NCBI RefSeq assembly: GCF_014203595.1
Contig: NZ_JACHJK010000017.1
Span: forward strand, 112,102-176,101
From: Streptomyces echinatus
Lineage (GTDB): Bacteria; Actinomycetota; Actinomycetes; Streptomycetales; Streptomycetaceae
DNA: 64,000 nt
Direction: 5' to 3'
Made by a program: the position numbers and the translations under genes. Below, one piece after another: positions 43,983 to 55,649 of this stretch (the stretch's first letter is position 1; each line of letters begins with the position of its first letter). The notes below the pieces were generated by a model. That model saw nothing but the letters and a program-made list of their open reading frames with translations. It was not told the origin of the DNA and ran no database searches.

Positions 43983-44378
43983 ATGAGCGGAGACGGTCAG
44001 GGAAGAAGCCACTGGTTCGACGACGAGGCCGGGCCGGTCGTCCGGCCGTACGCCATGACGCGTGGCCGTACCACGAGCGCGGCCCAGCACCGCCTCGATC
44101 TGATCGCCGTGGTGGTCACCGAGCCCGGCACCGGCGACCCCGAGACGGACCCGACGCTGTCCCCCGAGCATGTGGACATCGTCGGGCTCTGCCGGGACGA
44201 ACCGCAGTCGGTCGCCGAGCTCGCCGCGGAGCTCGACCTGCCCATCGGTGTGGTCCGCGTCCTCATCGGCGACCTGGTGCACGCCGAACTCGTCCACGTG
44301 TCCCGGCCGGTGCCCCCGGCCGAGCTGCCGGACGAAAGTATTCTGCGCGACGTGATCAACGGCCTCCGGGCGCTGTGA
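43983..44378 (+). CDS. cvnC: Conservon DUF742 protein CvnC
   Basis: A 131-residue DUF742 protein, with the family segments WFDDEAGPVVRPYAMTRGRT near the N-terminus, then SPEHVDIVGLCRDEPQSVAELAAELDLPIGVVRVLIGDLVHAELVHV resembling a winged helix. It is the third component of a standard cvnABCD array, 9 nt after cvnB. In this window the usual neighbour cvnD is displaced to 48022. Confidence 0.93.
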   Translation: MSGDGQGRSHWFDDEAGPVVRPYAMTRGRTTSAAQHRLDLIAVVVTEPGTGDPETDPTLSPEHVDIVGLCRDEPQSVAELAAELDLPIGVVRVLIGDLVHAELVHVSRPVPPAELPDESILRDVINGLRAL

Positions 44379-44402
44379 GCGGCGTGGAAGCGAGGTAGTG
44401 AC

Positions 44403-48021
<3,619 letters not shown>

Positions 48022-48041
<20 letters not shown>

Positions 48042-48627
48042 GCGCGGCAAGCCTCCGGTCGAGCCCGTCACGCTCAAGATCCTGGTGGCCGGCGGCTTCG
48101 GCGTGGGCAAGACGACCCTCGTCGGCGCGGTCAGCGAGATCAGGCCGCTGCGCACCGAGGAACTGCTCACCGAGGCCGGGCGGCCCGTCGACGACACCGC
48201 CGGCGTCGAGGGCAAGCACACCACCACGGTGGCCATGGACTTCGGCCGCATCACGCTGCGCGAGGACCTCGTGCTCTACCTCTTCGGCACGCCCGGGCAG
48301 GAACGCTTCTGGTTCATGTGGGACGAGCTGTCCGAGGGTGCCCTCGGCGCCGTCGTCCTCGCCGACACACGCCGTCTGGAGGACTGCTTCGCGGCCATCG
48401 ACTACTTCGAGCGGCGCTCCATACCGTTCCTCGTCGGCGTCAACTGCTTCGAGGGGGCCGACCGCTACCCCGCCGAGTCCGTCCGCCAGGCCCTCGACCT
48501 GGACGACGACGTGCCCGTCCTGCTGACCGACGCCCGCGACCGGGAGTCGGTCAAGGAGGTGCTCATCGGGCTCGTCCGGCACGCGATGGAGTACGCGGCC
48601 GACCGCCGCCGGGCCGTCACCGGCTGA
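48022..48627 (+). CDS. cvnD: Conservon small GTPase CvnD
   Basis: A 201-residue Ras-like GTPase of the conservon type. G1/P-loop GGFGVGKT at residues 24-31, switch region TVAMDFGRI, G3-like LFGTPGQERFWFMWDELSEGA, and a G4 position reading VNCFEG in place of the canonical NKxD, as is usual for CvnD. It forms the switch of the CvnA-B-C-D complex at the membrane. The ATG lies within the 3' end of the oxoprolinase gene. Confidence 0.93.
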
Positions 48628-48657
48628 CCGGCCGGACCGGACCGTCGGCGCCGGCTC

Positions 48658-48707
48658 ACAGGCACGGCCCGTACCCCCGCCGACCGGGGTACGAGCCGTG
48701 GTCCTGT
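48658..48707. terminator. Terminator between cvnD and glpK
   Basis: 15-bp stem with one mismatch (48663-48677 with 48686-48700), extended by ACAGG/CCTGT on the outside past a two-base bulge. It lies between the convergent cvnD and glpK and can serve both. Confidence 0.7.
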
Positions 48708-48745
48708 GCGGAGTGCGCACGCGCGCGTGCGGCGCCGCTGCGCCG

Positions 48746-50266
48746 TTACACCCCGTCCTCCTCCAGCCAGCCGAAGCTCTTCTCGACCGCCCTGCGCCAG
48801 TTGCGGTACTCGCGGTCGCGGACCGGCGCCTCCATCGCGGGTGTCCACTCCGCGTCCTTGCGCCAGTGCGACCTCAGCTCGTCCAGGTCGTTCCAGACGC
48901 CCGTGGCCAGCCCGGCCGCGTACGCGGCACCCAGACACGTCGTCTCCGGCACACGGGGGCGGATCACCGGCACGCCGAGGACGTCCGCCTGGTGTTGCAT
49001 CAGCAGGTTGTTCCGGGTCATGCCGCCGTCGACCTTCAGCGCGGTGATCCGCACACCGGAGTCCTGGTACATCGCGTCCACGACCTCCCGGGTCTGCCAG
49101 CTCGTCGCCTCCAGCACCGCGCGCGCGAGGTGGGCCTTCGTGACGTACCGGGTGAGGCCGGTGACGACTCCGCGCGCGTCGGAGCGCCAATAGGGCGCGT
49201 ACAGACCGGAGAACGCCGGCACGACGTAGGCGCCGCCGTTGTCGTCGACGCTCGCCGCCAGTGTCTCGATCTCGTCGGCGCTCCGGATGATCCCGAGCTG
49301 GTCGCGGAACCACTGGACCAGTGCACCCGTTATCGCTATGGACCCCTCCAGGCAGTACACCGGCGGCTCCCCGCCGATCTTGTAGCCCATCGTCGTCAGC
49401 AGCCCGTTCTTCGACGGCACCGGCCGGTTGCCGGTGTTCAACAGCAGGAAACTGCCGGTGCCGTAGGTGTTCTTCGCGGTGCCGACGTCGTAACAGGCCT
49501 GCCCGAACACGGCGGCCTGCTGGTCGCCCAGCGCCGAGGCCACGGGCACCCCCGACAGCTGTCCGACGGCCGTGCCGTACACCTCGGCGGAGGACCTGAT
49601 CTCCGGCAGCACGGCCTCCGGCACGTTCATCGCGGACAGGACGGAGGGATCCCACTGGAGGGTGTCCAGGTTCATCAGCATGGTGCGGCCGGCGTTCGTG
49701 ACGTCGGTGACGTGCCGGCCGCCGTCCGGGCCGCCCGTGAGGTTCCAGATCAGCCAGGAGTCGATGGTTCCGAACGCGATCTCACCGCGCTCGGCACGCC
49801 GGCGCAGACCGGGCACCTGGTCGAGCAGCCAGGCCACCTTCGGCCCGGAGAAGTAGCTGGCCAGCGGCAGCCCGGTCCGCTCGCGGAAGCGGTCCTGGCC
49901 GTCCGCGCCGCCCAGTTCGCCGCACAGGGCCGCGGTGCGGGTGTCCTGCCAGACGATCGCGTTGTGGACGGGCTTGCCCGTGGCGCGGTCCCACAGGACC
50001 GTGGTCTCCCGCTGGTTGGTGATGCCGAGAGCGCTCAGCCGGCCGGCGTGCAGCCCCGCCCTGGCGAGCGCCCCGGCCACCACGGCCTGCACCTTGGACC
50101 AGATCTCGGTGGCGTCGTGCTCCACCCATCCGGGTTTGGGAAAGATCTGCCGGTGTTCGCGCTGGTCGACGGCGACGATCGCGCCGCTGTGATCGAAGAC
50201 GATGCAGCGGCTGGACGTGGTGCCCTGGTCGATGGCGGCGACATACGTGTCGGCGGTGTCCGTCAT
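48746..50266 (-). CDS. glpK: Glycerol kinase GlpK
   Basis: A 506-residue FGGY kinase that phosphorylates glycerol to sn-glycerol 3-phosphate with ATP. Family features: VAAIDQGTTSSRCIVFD at the N-terminus, the GITNQRETTVLWDRATG segment, NAIVWQDTRTA, GTGSFLLLNTG and the FGGY signature 2 region GGMTRNNLLMQHQADVLGVPV. Length is standard. ATG start. A few rare codons (two ATA in the IAITGA segment) are noticeable. glpF lies directly upstream, 94 nt away, and this is the usual order of a glycerol uptake unit. Confidence 0.96.
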   Translation of the reverse strand: MTDTADTYVAAIDQGTTSSRCIVFDHSGAIVAVDQREHRQIFPKPGWVEHDATEIWSKVQAVVAGALARAGLHAGRLSALGITNQRETTVLWDRATGKPVHNAIVWQDTRTAALCGELGGADGQDRFRERTGLPLASYFSGPKVAWLLDQVPGLRRRAERGEIAFGTIDSWLIWNLTGGPDGGRHVTDVTNAGRTMLMNLDTLQWDPSVLSAMNVPEAVLPEIRSSAEVYGTAVGQLSGVPVASALGDQQAAVFGQACYDVGTAKNTYGTGSFLLLNTGNRPVPSKNGLLTTMGYKIGGEPPVYCLEGSIAITGALVQWFRDQLGIIRSADEIETLAASVDDNGGAYVVPAFSGLYAPYWRSDARGVVTGLTRYVTKAHLARAVLEATSWQTREVVDAMYQDSGVRITALKVDGGMTRNNLLMQHQADVLGVPVIRPRVPETTCLGAAYAAGLATGVWNDLDELRSHWRKDAEWTPAMEAPVRDREYRNWRRAVEKSFGWLEEDGV

Positions 50267-50360
50267 GGCTGTCCCTGGGTCGCTGGGTCGGGTCGCTGTT
50301 CCGAGGCCGCGGGGATCGGGGGCCGGGGTGGTGGAAGCGGGGAGGGGGGAACCGGTGGGA

Positions 50361-51110
50361 TCAGAAGGCCGCGTTGTAGAGGAGGCCGGCGAGCGCTCCG
50401 CCGATCAGCGGACCGACGACCGGTATCCAGGCGTATCCCCAGTCCGAGGTGCCCTTGTGGGGGATCGGCAGGAAGGTGTGCACGATGCGCGGGCCGAGGT
50501 CGCGGGCCGGGTTGATGGCATAGCCCGTGGGGCCGCCGAGGGAGAGACCGATGCCCACGACGAGCAAGGAGACGATCAGTGCGGTGGTGCCGGACTCGCC
50601 GAGCCCCTCGGTGAGCCCGAAGGCGAGGATCGGCAGGACGAGCGCGACGGTCGCGATGACCTCGGTGACGAGATTGGCGAGCGGGTTACGGATCTCCGGG
50701 ATGGTCGAGAAGATGCCGAGGGTCGGAACGGGTTCGTCGGCGGTGCCCTCGGTGGTGCCCTCCGTGCGGACGTTGGCCTGGAACTGGGCGAGATACACCA
50801 GATAGGCCAGCACCGCGCCGAGCATGGCTCCGACGATCTGCCCGAGCAGGTAGACCCAGACCTTGCCCCACTCGCCGGTGTCGATGGCGATCCCGATGGT
50901 GACCGCCGGATTGAGGTGACCACCGGAGAGGGGCGCGGCGGTGTACGCGCCGGCGAGCACACCGAAGCCCCAGCCGAAGGCGATCACGACCCAGCCCGAG
51001 GCCCGCGCCTTGGAGTACCTGAGGGTGACGGCGGCGCAGACTCCGGCACCGAAGAGGATCAGAATCGCGGTGCCGATGATCTCGCCGACGAAGATGTCTC
51101 CGTTGCTCAT
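50361..51110 (-). CDS. glpF: Glycerol facilitator/aquaporin GlpF
   Basis: A 249-residue major intrinsic protein with six membrane helices. Both pore motifs are present, GGHLNPAVT and GYAINPARD; the D after NPAR indicates a glycerol-conducting aquaglyceroporin. It delivers glycerol to GlpK encoded downstream. ATG start with GGGAGCC upstream. The upstream region (51111-51459) must hold its promoter. Confidence 0.95.
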   Translation of the reverse strand: MSNGDIFVGEIIGTAILILFGAGVCAAVTLRYSKARASGWVVIAFGWGFGVLAGAYTAAPLSGGHLNPAVTIGIAIDTGEWGKVWVYLLGQIVGAMLGAVLAYLVYLAQFQANVRTEGTTEGTADEPVPTLGIFSTIPEIRNPLANLVTEVIATVALVLPILAFGLTEGLGESGTTALIVSLLVVGIGLSLGGPTGYAINPARDLGPRIVHTFLPIPHKGTSDWGYAWIPVVGPLIGGALAGLLYNAAF

Positions 51111-51459
51111 GGCGGCTCCCTTGGCGCCGTTAGGGGGCGATCGGCCCCGGCCCTGTCGTGCAGGACGGTTACCTTGGCGACTTCAGCCGAAGGCAGGGAG
51201 GGCCCCGCGCCCCGCCCGGCGTCCGTGACGAGCGTGCCGTCGCAGCCGGATCGCCCTGGAGAGCCGGGTCGTGGAGCAGGACAGACCCGCGCCGCGGTGC
51301 CTGATAACACCGAGAATGTATGGCGATGTCGGCTGACACCGGGAAGTGTTCACCGGCGCCCCGGGGGCGTCAAGGTTGCCGACGGCGACGGTGGCACCGA
51401 CCTTCGCTCCGGCGTCGGCGAGGCGGGTGTGCCGCAACGGACATAAGGGCCTGGGACGT
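51111..51459. other. 349-bp gap upstream of glpF
   Basis: The gap between the end of the EAL/GGDEF gene and the glpF start has no ORF with a ribosome site. It contains locally AT-richer DNA near 51300-51350, the likely glpF promoter, and a weak inverted repeat (GCCGACG at 51378 and CGTCGGC at 51413). I could not identify a defined operator or -35/-10 pair. Confidence 0.4.
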
Positions 51460-53139
51460 TCACCACCGAGGCTCGGCGGTCGCGTATCCGGCCTGCGCCG
51501 GTGCCGGTCCCGGGCCGCCGCGCCGGACCTCGTGGCCGGGGAACCCGGCGCGCCCGAGCACCCAGCTCGCGCCGTTCAGCTCCTTGGCCGCCTTCTTCAG
51601 CGGAGCGAGCTGGGCGGCGGCCTGGTGATGGTCGCTCACACTGCCCGGACCGCAGACGACGGTCGCCAGGGACAGCGTGACGGACCGGCCGCCCGCCGTC
51701 CAGGACGCGTCCAGCACGGCGGCCACCAGCGGATCGAGCGCCTCCTCGTCGGCCAGCACCAGGAAGTCGTCCCCGCCGATGTGCCCCACGCGCGCGTGCC
51801 CCGCGACGGCCCGCTGGAGCGCGCTGCCCACGGCACGGATCAGCTCGTCGCCGGCGGCGAACCCGGCTCCGTCGTTGACCTGCTTGAAGTGATCGATGTC
51901 CAGCCAGCTGAGCGCGAACGCCCGTCCGGCCGAGATCCGCCGGTCCACCTCGCCGACGATGGTGTCCGAACCGGGCAGCCGGGTCAGCGGGTTGAGCCCC
52001 GCCGCCTCCTCGACCCGGCTCTCGGCCAGCGCCCGCACCAGGTCGGCCAGCCGTACGACCCCCACGCACCGGCCGTGTCCGTCGAGCACCGCCACGTCGT
52101 CCGAGGTCCGGTCCCGGCCGCCGACCGCCACCACGTCCAGTACCTCCCATGCCGTCGCGTCGACGCCCACCGTGCGGGGCGCGTCGCTCAGCTTGAAGGC
52201 CGGCCGGTCGGCGTACAGGGCGTGTCCGTAGCGGCCGGACATGGACAGCAGGAAGCGGGACCGGTGCACCGACCGGACGGGCCGGCCGAAGGGGTCCGCC
52301 AGCAGCACCCCGGAGACGTCCGGGGAGCCGGTCAGCAGGGCCCGTACCTGCCCGGCCGAGGCGGTCAGCGGCAGCACGGCGGCGGGGCGCACGAACTCCC
52401 GCACCGACGGCCCGGAGCGGGGCGCGGTCACCGCACCGGGAGCGAGGGGCGGTACGTATACGTCCGCCGCGGGAATCCGGGCCGGGGGTGCGAACAGCTC
52501 GCCCTGGGCCAGCTGCGCGCCGGCGGCCAGGGCCGCCGCGCACTGGAGCTCGGTCTCCACGCCCTCCACCGCGACCAGGGCGCCCAGTTCCTCGCACAGC
52601 GTCCGCATCGCCCGCACGGCGGCCGGCCGCGCCAGCAGCGAGGCGTCGAGCTTGACCAGGTCGGGGGAGAGGTCGGTGAGCAGCCTGAGCGGTACGTCCC
52701 CGTCCCCGATGCCGTCCGCGCTGATCCGGAAGCCCTGCTCGCGCAGCGAGGCCACCGCCTCCAGCAGGGCACGCTGCGGCACGTGCGTGTAGGGCGGGAC
52801 GATGTCCAGGGTCACCTCCCAGGGCAGGCGGCCCGCCGCGCGCACGGCGTCGTGCAGCGGGGTGAGACCACCCAGGTCGGCGAGCGTGGCCGCGAACACG
52901 TTCAGGTGCAGCGGCAGCAGCGTCTCCTTGTGCGCGGCCGCCCGGAGGGCCAGCACGGTCAGCCTGCCGTCGAGTTCCGGGTCCCGGCGGGCCTCGGCCA
53001 GGACGTCGCCGGTTTCCGGGCGGGCGAGTGTCTCCAGTGCGGTGACCGCGCCCGTCCTCAGGTTGACCACCGGCTGGAAGGCGAAGCGGAGAGTATCCGT
53101 CCAGGAGTGCACGGGAGCATGATGGCGCTGCCCGCGCAC
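51460..53139 (-). CDS. Degenerate EAL-CBS-GGDEF protein
   Basis: A 559-residue protein with reversed domain order: an EAL-like domain (residues about 15-220), a CBS pair (about 255-375) and a GGDEF-like domain (about 385-535). EAL signature reads E36-T-L; DDFG is replaced by ADGIGDG (141-147), though K163 and E192 (VEGVET) remain. The GGDEF motif reads GGDDF (455-459), with FKQVND kept. The EAL site is probably not catalytic; the GGDDF could be weakly active or a nucleotide sensor. Likely a cyclic-di-GMP binding or regulatory protein. The GTG start at 53139 is uncertain; a GTG at 53112 is the alternative. Confidence 0.8.
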   Translation of the reverse strand: MRGQRHHAPVHSWTDTLRFAFQPVVNLRTGAVTALETLARPETGDVLAEARRDPELDGRLTVLALRAAAHKETLLPLHLNVFAATLADLGGLTPLHDAVRAAGRLPWEVTLDIVPPYTHVPQRALLEAVASLREQGFRISADGIGDGDVPLRLLTDLSPDLVKLDASLLARPAAVRAMRTLCEELGALVAVEGVETELQCAAALAAGAQLAQGELFAPPARIPAADVYVPPLAPGAVTAPRSGPSVREFVRPAAVLPLTASAGQVRALLTGSPDVSGVLLADPFGRPVRSVHRSRFLLSMSGRYGHALYADRPAFKLSDAPRTVGVDATAWEVLDVVAVGGRDRTSDDVAVLDGHGRCVGVVRLADLVRALAESRVEEAAGLNPLTRLPGSDTIVGEVDRRISAGRAFALSWLDIDHFKQVNDGAGFAAGDELIRAVGSALQRAVAGHARVGHIGGDDFLVLADEEALDPLVAAVLDASWTAGGRSVTLSLATVVCGPGSVSDHHQAAAQLAPLKKAAKELNGASWVLGRAGFPGHEVRRGGPGPAPAQAGYATAEPRW

Positions 53140-53246
53140 GCCCAGGCCCAGTTCATAAGACGTTCACGCAGGATTCCGGGGTGATCACACAGCGTGCGCG
53201 ACCCCATGGTTCCCTCGTGTCGCAGAGGGCGCGCGCCCGGTGTCGC

Positions 53247-54437
53247 TCACCGCACGGCGACCACCGAGGACCCGTGCCCGAACAGCCCTTGGTTGGCGGT
53301 GATGCCCACCCGCGCCCCGGCCACCTGGCGGTCGCCCGCCGCACCGCGCAGCTGCCAGGTCAGCTCGCAGACCTGGGCGATGGCCTGGGCGGGCACGGCC
53401 TCGCCGAAGGAGGCCAGGCCACCGCTGGTGTTCACGGGTGTCCGGCCGCCCGGGGCGGTCGCGCCGTCCCGGAGCAGTTTGGCGCCCTCGCCCTCGCCGC
53501 ACAGGCCGAGGTCCTCGTACCACTGCAACTCCAGTGCGGTGGACAGGTCGTACACCTCGGCCAGGGACAGGTCCTCGGGGCCGATGCCCGCCTCTTCGTA
53601 GGCGGCGCCGGCGATGGACGCCCGGAAGGTCTGGGCCGGGGGTGCCACCGAGGCCGCCGAGTCCGTGGCGATGTCGGGCAGGTCCGGCACCGTGTTCGGG
53701 AAACGGGGGGTCACCGTCGACACCGCCCGGATCCGCACCGGCCGGGTGACACCGTGCCGGTGCGCGAAGTCCAGGCTGGACAGCACCAGCGCGGCCGCGC
53801 CGTCGGAGGTGGCGCAGATGTCCAGCAGCCGCAACGGGTCGGCGACCACCGCCGAGGCGGCCACCTCCTCGGCGGTGACCCGCCGGCGGTAGCGGGCGTA
53901 CGGGTTGAGCGCCCCGAGGGCGGCGTTCTTCACCTTGACCAGTGCGAAGTCCTCGGGTGTGTCCCCGTGCACCGCCATCCGCCGCCGCGCGTACAGCCCG
54001 AAGTACGCCGGATTCGTCGCGCCGAGGAGGCGGAAGCGCAGCCAGTCCGGATCGTCGGGGCGGTCCCCTCCGGCGGGCCGGAAGAAGCCCTTGGGGGCGG
54101 CGTCCGCGCCCACCACCAGGACCGTGTCCGCGAGGCCGGCGAGGATCTGGGCGCGGGCCGCGGCGATGGCCTGGGCCCCGGATGCGCAGGCCGCGTACAC
54201 GCTGGTCACCCTGGCTCCCTGCCAGCCCAGGGCCTTGGCGAACGTGGCTCCCGCGACATACCCGGGGTATCCGCCGCGCACCGTGTCCGCGCCCACGACG
54301 GAGCCGATCTGGCGCCAGTCGAGACCCGCGTCCACGAGGGCCGCGCGGGCCGCCGCCGTCCCGTACTCCACGAAGCCGCGACCCCACTTGCCCCAGGGAT
54401 GCATGCCCGCCCCGAGCACCGCCACGTCCGCTGTCAT
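53247..54437 (-). CDS. Thiolase-like acetyl-CoA acetyltransferase / lipid-transfer protein
   Basis: A 396-residue thiolase-fold protein of the SCP-x/lipid-transfer group. The nucleophile C84 is in VYAACASGAQAI; near the C-terminus SGGLASFGEAVPAQAIAQV and ANQGLFGHGSSVVAVR provide the other active-site segments. The ATG overlaps the Zn-OB gene stop as ATGA, an arrangement typical of thiolase plus DUF35 protein pairs in steroid and fatty acid chain degradation. Length and motifs indicate CoA-thioester cleavage or aldol-type chemistry; substrate not deducible. Confidence 0.87.
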   Translation of the reverse strand: MTADVAVLGAGMHPWGKWGRGFVEYGTAAARAALVDAGLDWRQIGSVVGADTVRGGYPGYVAGATFAKALGWQGARVTSVYAACASGAQAIAAARAQILAGLADTVLVVGADAAPKGFFRPAGGDRPDDPDWLRFRLLGATNPAYFGLYARRRMAVHGDTPEDFALVKVKNAALGALNPYARYRRRVTAEEVAASAVVADPLRLLDICATSDGAAALVLSSLDFAHRHGVTRPVRIRAVSTVTPRFPNTVPDLPDIATDSAASVAPPAQTFRASIAGAAYEEAGIGPEDLSLAEVYDLSTALELQWYEDLGLCGEGEGAKLLRDGATAPGGRTPVNTSGGLASFGEAVPAQAIAQVCELTWQLRGAAGDRQVAGARVGITANQGLFGHGSSVVAVR

Positions 54438-54880
54438 GCCGCCACTCCCGTCGGCCGCCAGTGCCAGATGGTCCAGGTCGTCTCCGCGTCCTCGTGGAGC
54501 ACTCCGGGGACGGCCTCCACCTCCATGCCCACCGTCAGGTCGGCGACGGTGACCCCGGGAGCCGCCTGCCCGAGCACCACGATCCGTTCGGCCTCCAGCT
54601 CCACCGCGATCAACGCGTACGGCTCCCACGGAAGTTCCGGGTTGCTCACGTAGGGTGACGGCGGACGGTATCGGCTGTCGGTGTACGACCAGATACGCCC
54701 TCTTTGTGACAGCGGGACCTCTTCCAGCGAACCGTCCGGGCAGTGCGGATTGCGGCAGTGGACGTCCTCGCGCGGGAAGAAGACCGAGGCACAGGCCGTG
54801 CAGCGGGTGCCCAGGAGGCGGAAGCCGTCACCCTCACCGGTGAACCAGCCGGCGACCGCGGGCTTGCGTATGTGCGGCAA
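54434..54880 (-). CDS. Zn-ribbon/OB-fold DUF35 protein
   Basis: A 148-residue DUF35 protein. The N-terminal rubredoxin-like zinc ribbon is CTACASVFFPREDVHCRNPHC (two Cys pairs), followed by the OB fold RIWSYTDSRYRPPSPYV and PWEPYALIAVELEAERIVVLGQA. Partner of thiolase-like proteins, forming a complex that channels the CoA substrate. ATG start with GGAGGG in front. A palindrome sits in the promoter region 21 nt upstream. Confidence 0.9.
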   Translation of the reverse strand: MPHIRKPAVAGWFTGEGDGFRLLGTRCTACASVFFPREDVHCRNPHCPDGSLEEVPLSQRGRIWSYTDSRYRPPSPYVSNPELPWEPYALIAVELEAERIVVLGQAAPGVTVADLTVGMEVEAVPGVLHEDAETTWTIWHWRPTGVAA

Positions 54881-54900
54881 GGACCCTCCTCATGACGTTA

Positions 54901-54917
54901 TCTGACGAAGCGTCAGA
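54901..54917. promoter_or_regulatory. Candidate operator TCTGACG-AAG-CGTCAGA
   Basis: Perfect 7-bp arms around AAG, 21 nt before the DUF35 gene start in the divergent gap to the NUDIX gene. The shape suits a TetR-type regulator of the thiolase pair; no regulator gene is adjacent. Confidence 0.55.
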
Positions 54918-55102
54918 AGTGTGCCACGGGCAACCGTAAATGGGCAGGTGGATTCTGTGAACCGAACGGCCCGGGACGGCGTCGTGATACAGGAGGGGCG
55001 GCCGGGACCGACGGGGGTGATTCCGGCCGCCCCTCCTGATTCGCCCGTTCCTGCCTCGTCACCACCGGAACACGTCCCTCCCTGATCGGCTACAGTCCGC
55101 GC

Positions 55103-55639
55103 GTGTCCGAAACTCAGCACCCAACTGTCAACTCCGCGCCCGGCGCATACTGTTCGAGTTGCGGAGCGCCCTATGGAGAGGGCATCTCCGGCTGGCCGCG
55201 CACCTGCCCGTCCTGCGGGGCCGCCGCCTACCGCAACCCGCTGCCGGTCGCGGTCGCGCTCCAGCCCGTGTACGACACCAAGGGCACGGCCCTGGTCGTC
55301 ATCACCCGAACCATCGCCCCCGCGCGCGGAGGCACGGCCCTGCCCGGCGGCTACATCGACGACCGCGAGGACTGGAAGCACGCCGTCGTCCGCGAACTCA
55401 AGGAAGAGACGGGTATCGAAGCGGCCGCCCGCGACGTGCGGCTCGTGGACGCCATGAGCTCACCCGACGGCCACCTCCTGCTGTTCGGCCTGCTGCCGGA
55501 ACGCCCGGCCGACGGACTGCCCCCCGCCGGTCCCACGGACGAGACCGAGGGCCGGCGGCTGCTGCGCAGGCCCGAGGAACTCGCCTTCCCGCTGCACACC
55601 GTGGCCGTCAGGGCCTGGTTCGAGGGCCGCTACGGCTGA
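55103..55639 (+). CDS. NUDIX hydrolase with zinc ribbon
   Basis: A 178-residue NUDIX protein. An N-terminal zinc ribbon (YCSSCGAPYG and RTCPSCGAAAYR) precedes the Nudix box GGYIDDREDWKHAVVRELKEETGI (pattern G-x5-E-x7-REUxEE-xGU; the first spacing is conserved). Hydrolyses a nucleoside diphosphate-X compound; the zinc ribbon suggests the NudC-like (NADH pyrophosphatase/decapping) side, but shorter. The GTG start has a TACAGT at 55091-55096 just upstream, so a leaderless transcript is possible. Confidence 0.88.
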   Translation: MSETQHPTVNSAPGAYCSSCGAPYGEGISGWPRTCPSCGAAAYRNPLPVAVALQPVYDTKGTALVVITRTIAPARGGTALPGGYIDDREDWKHAVVRELKEETGIEAAARDVRLVDAMSSPDGHLLLFGLLPERPADGLPPAGPTDETEGRRLLRRPEELAFPLHTVAVRAWFEGRYG

Positions 55640-55649
55640 GCCGGGCGGC

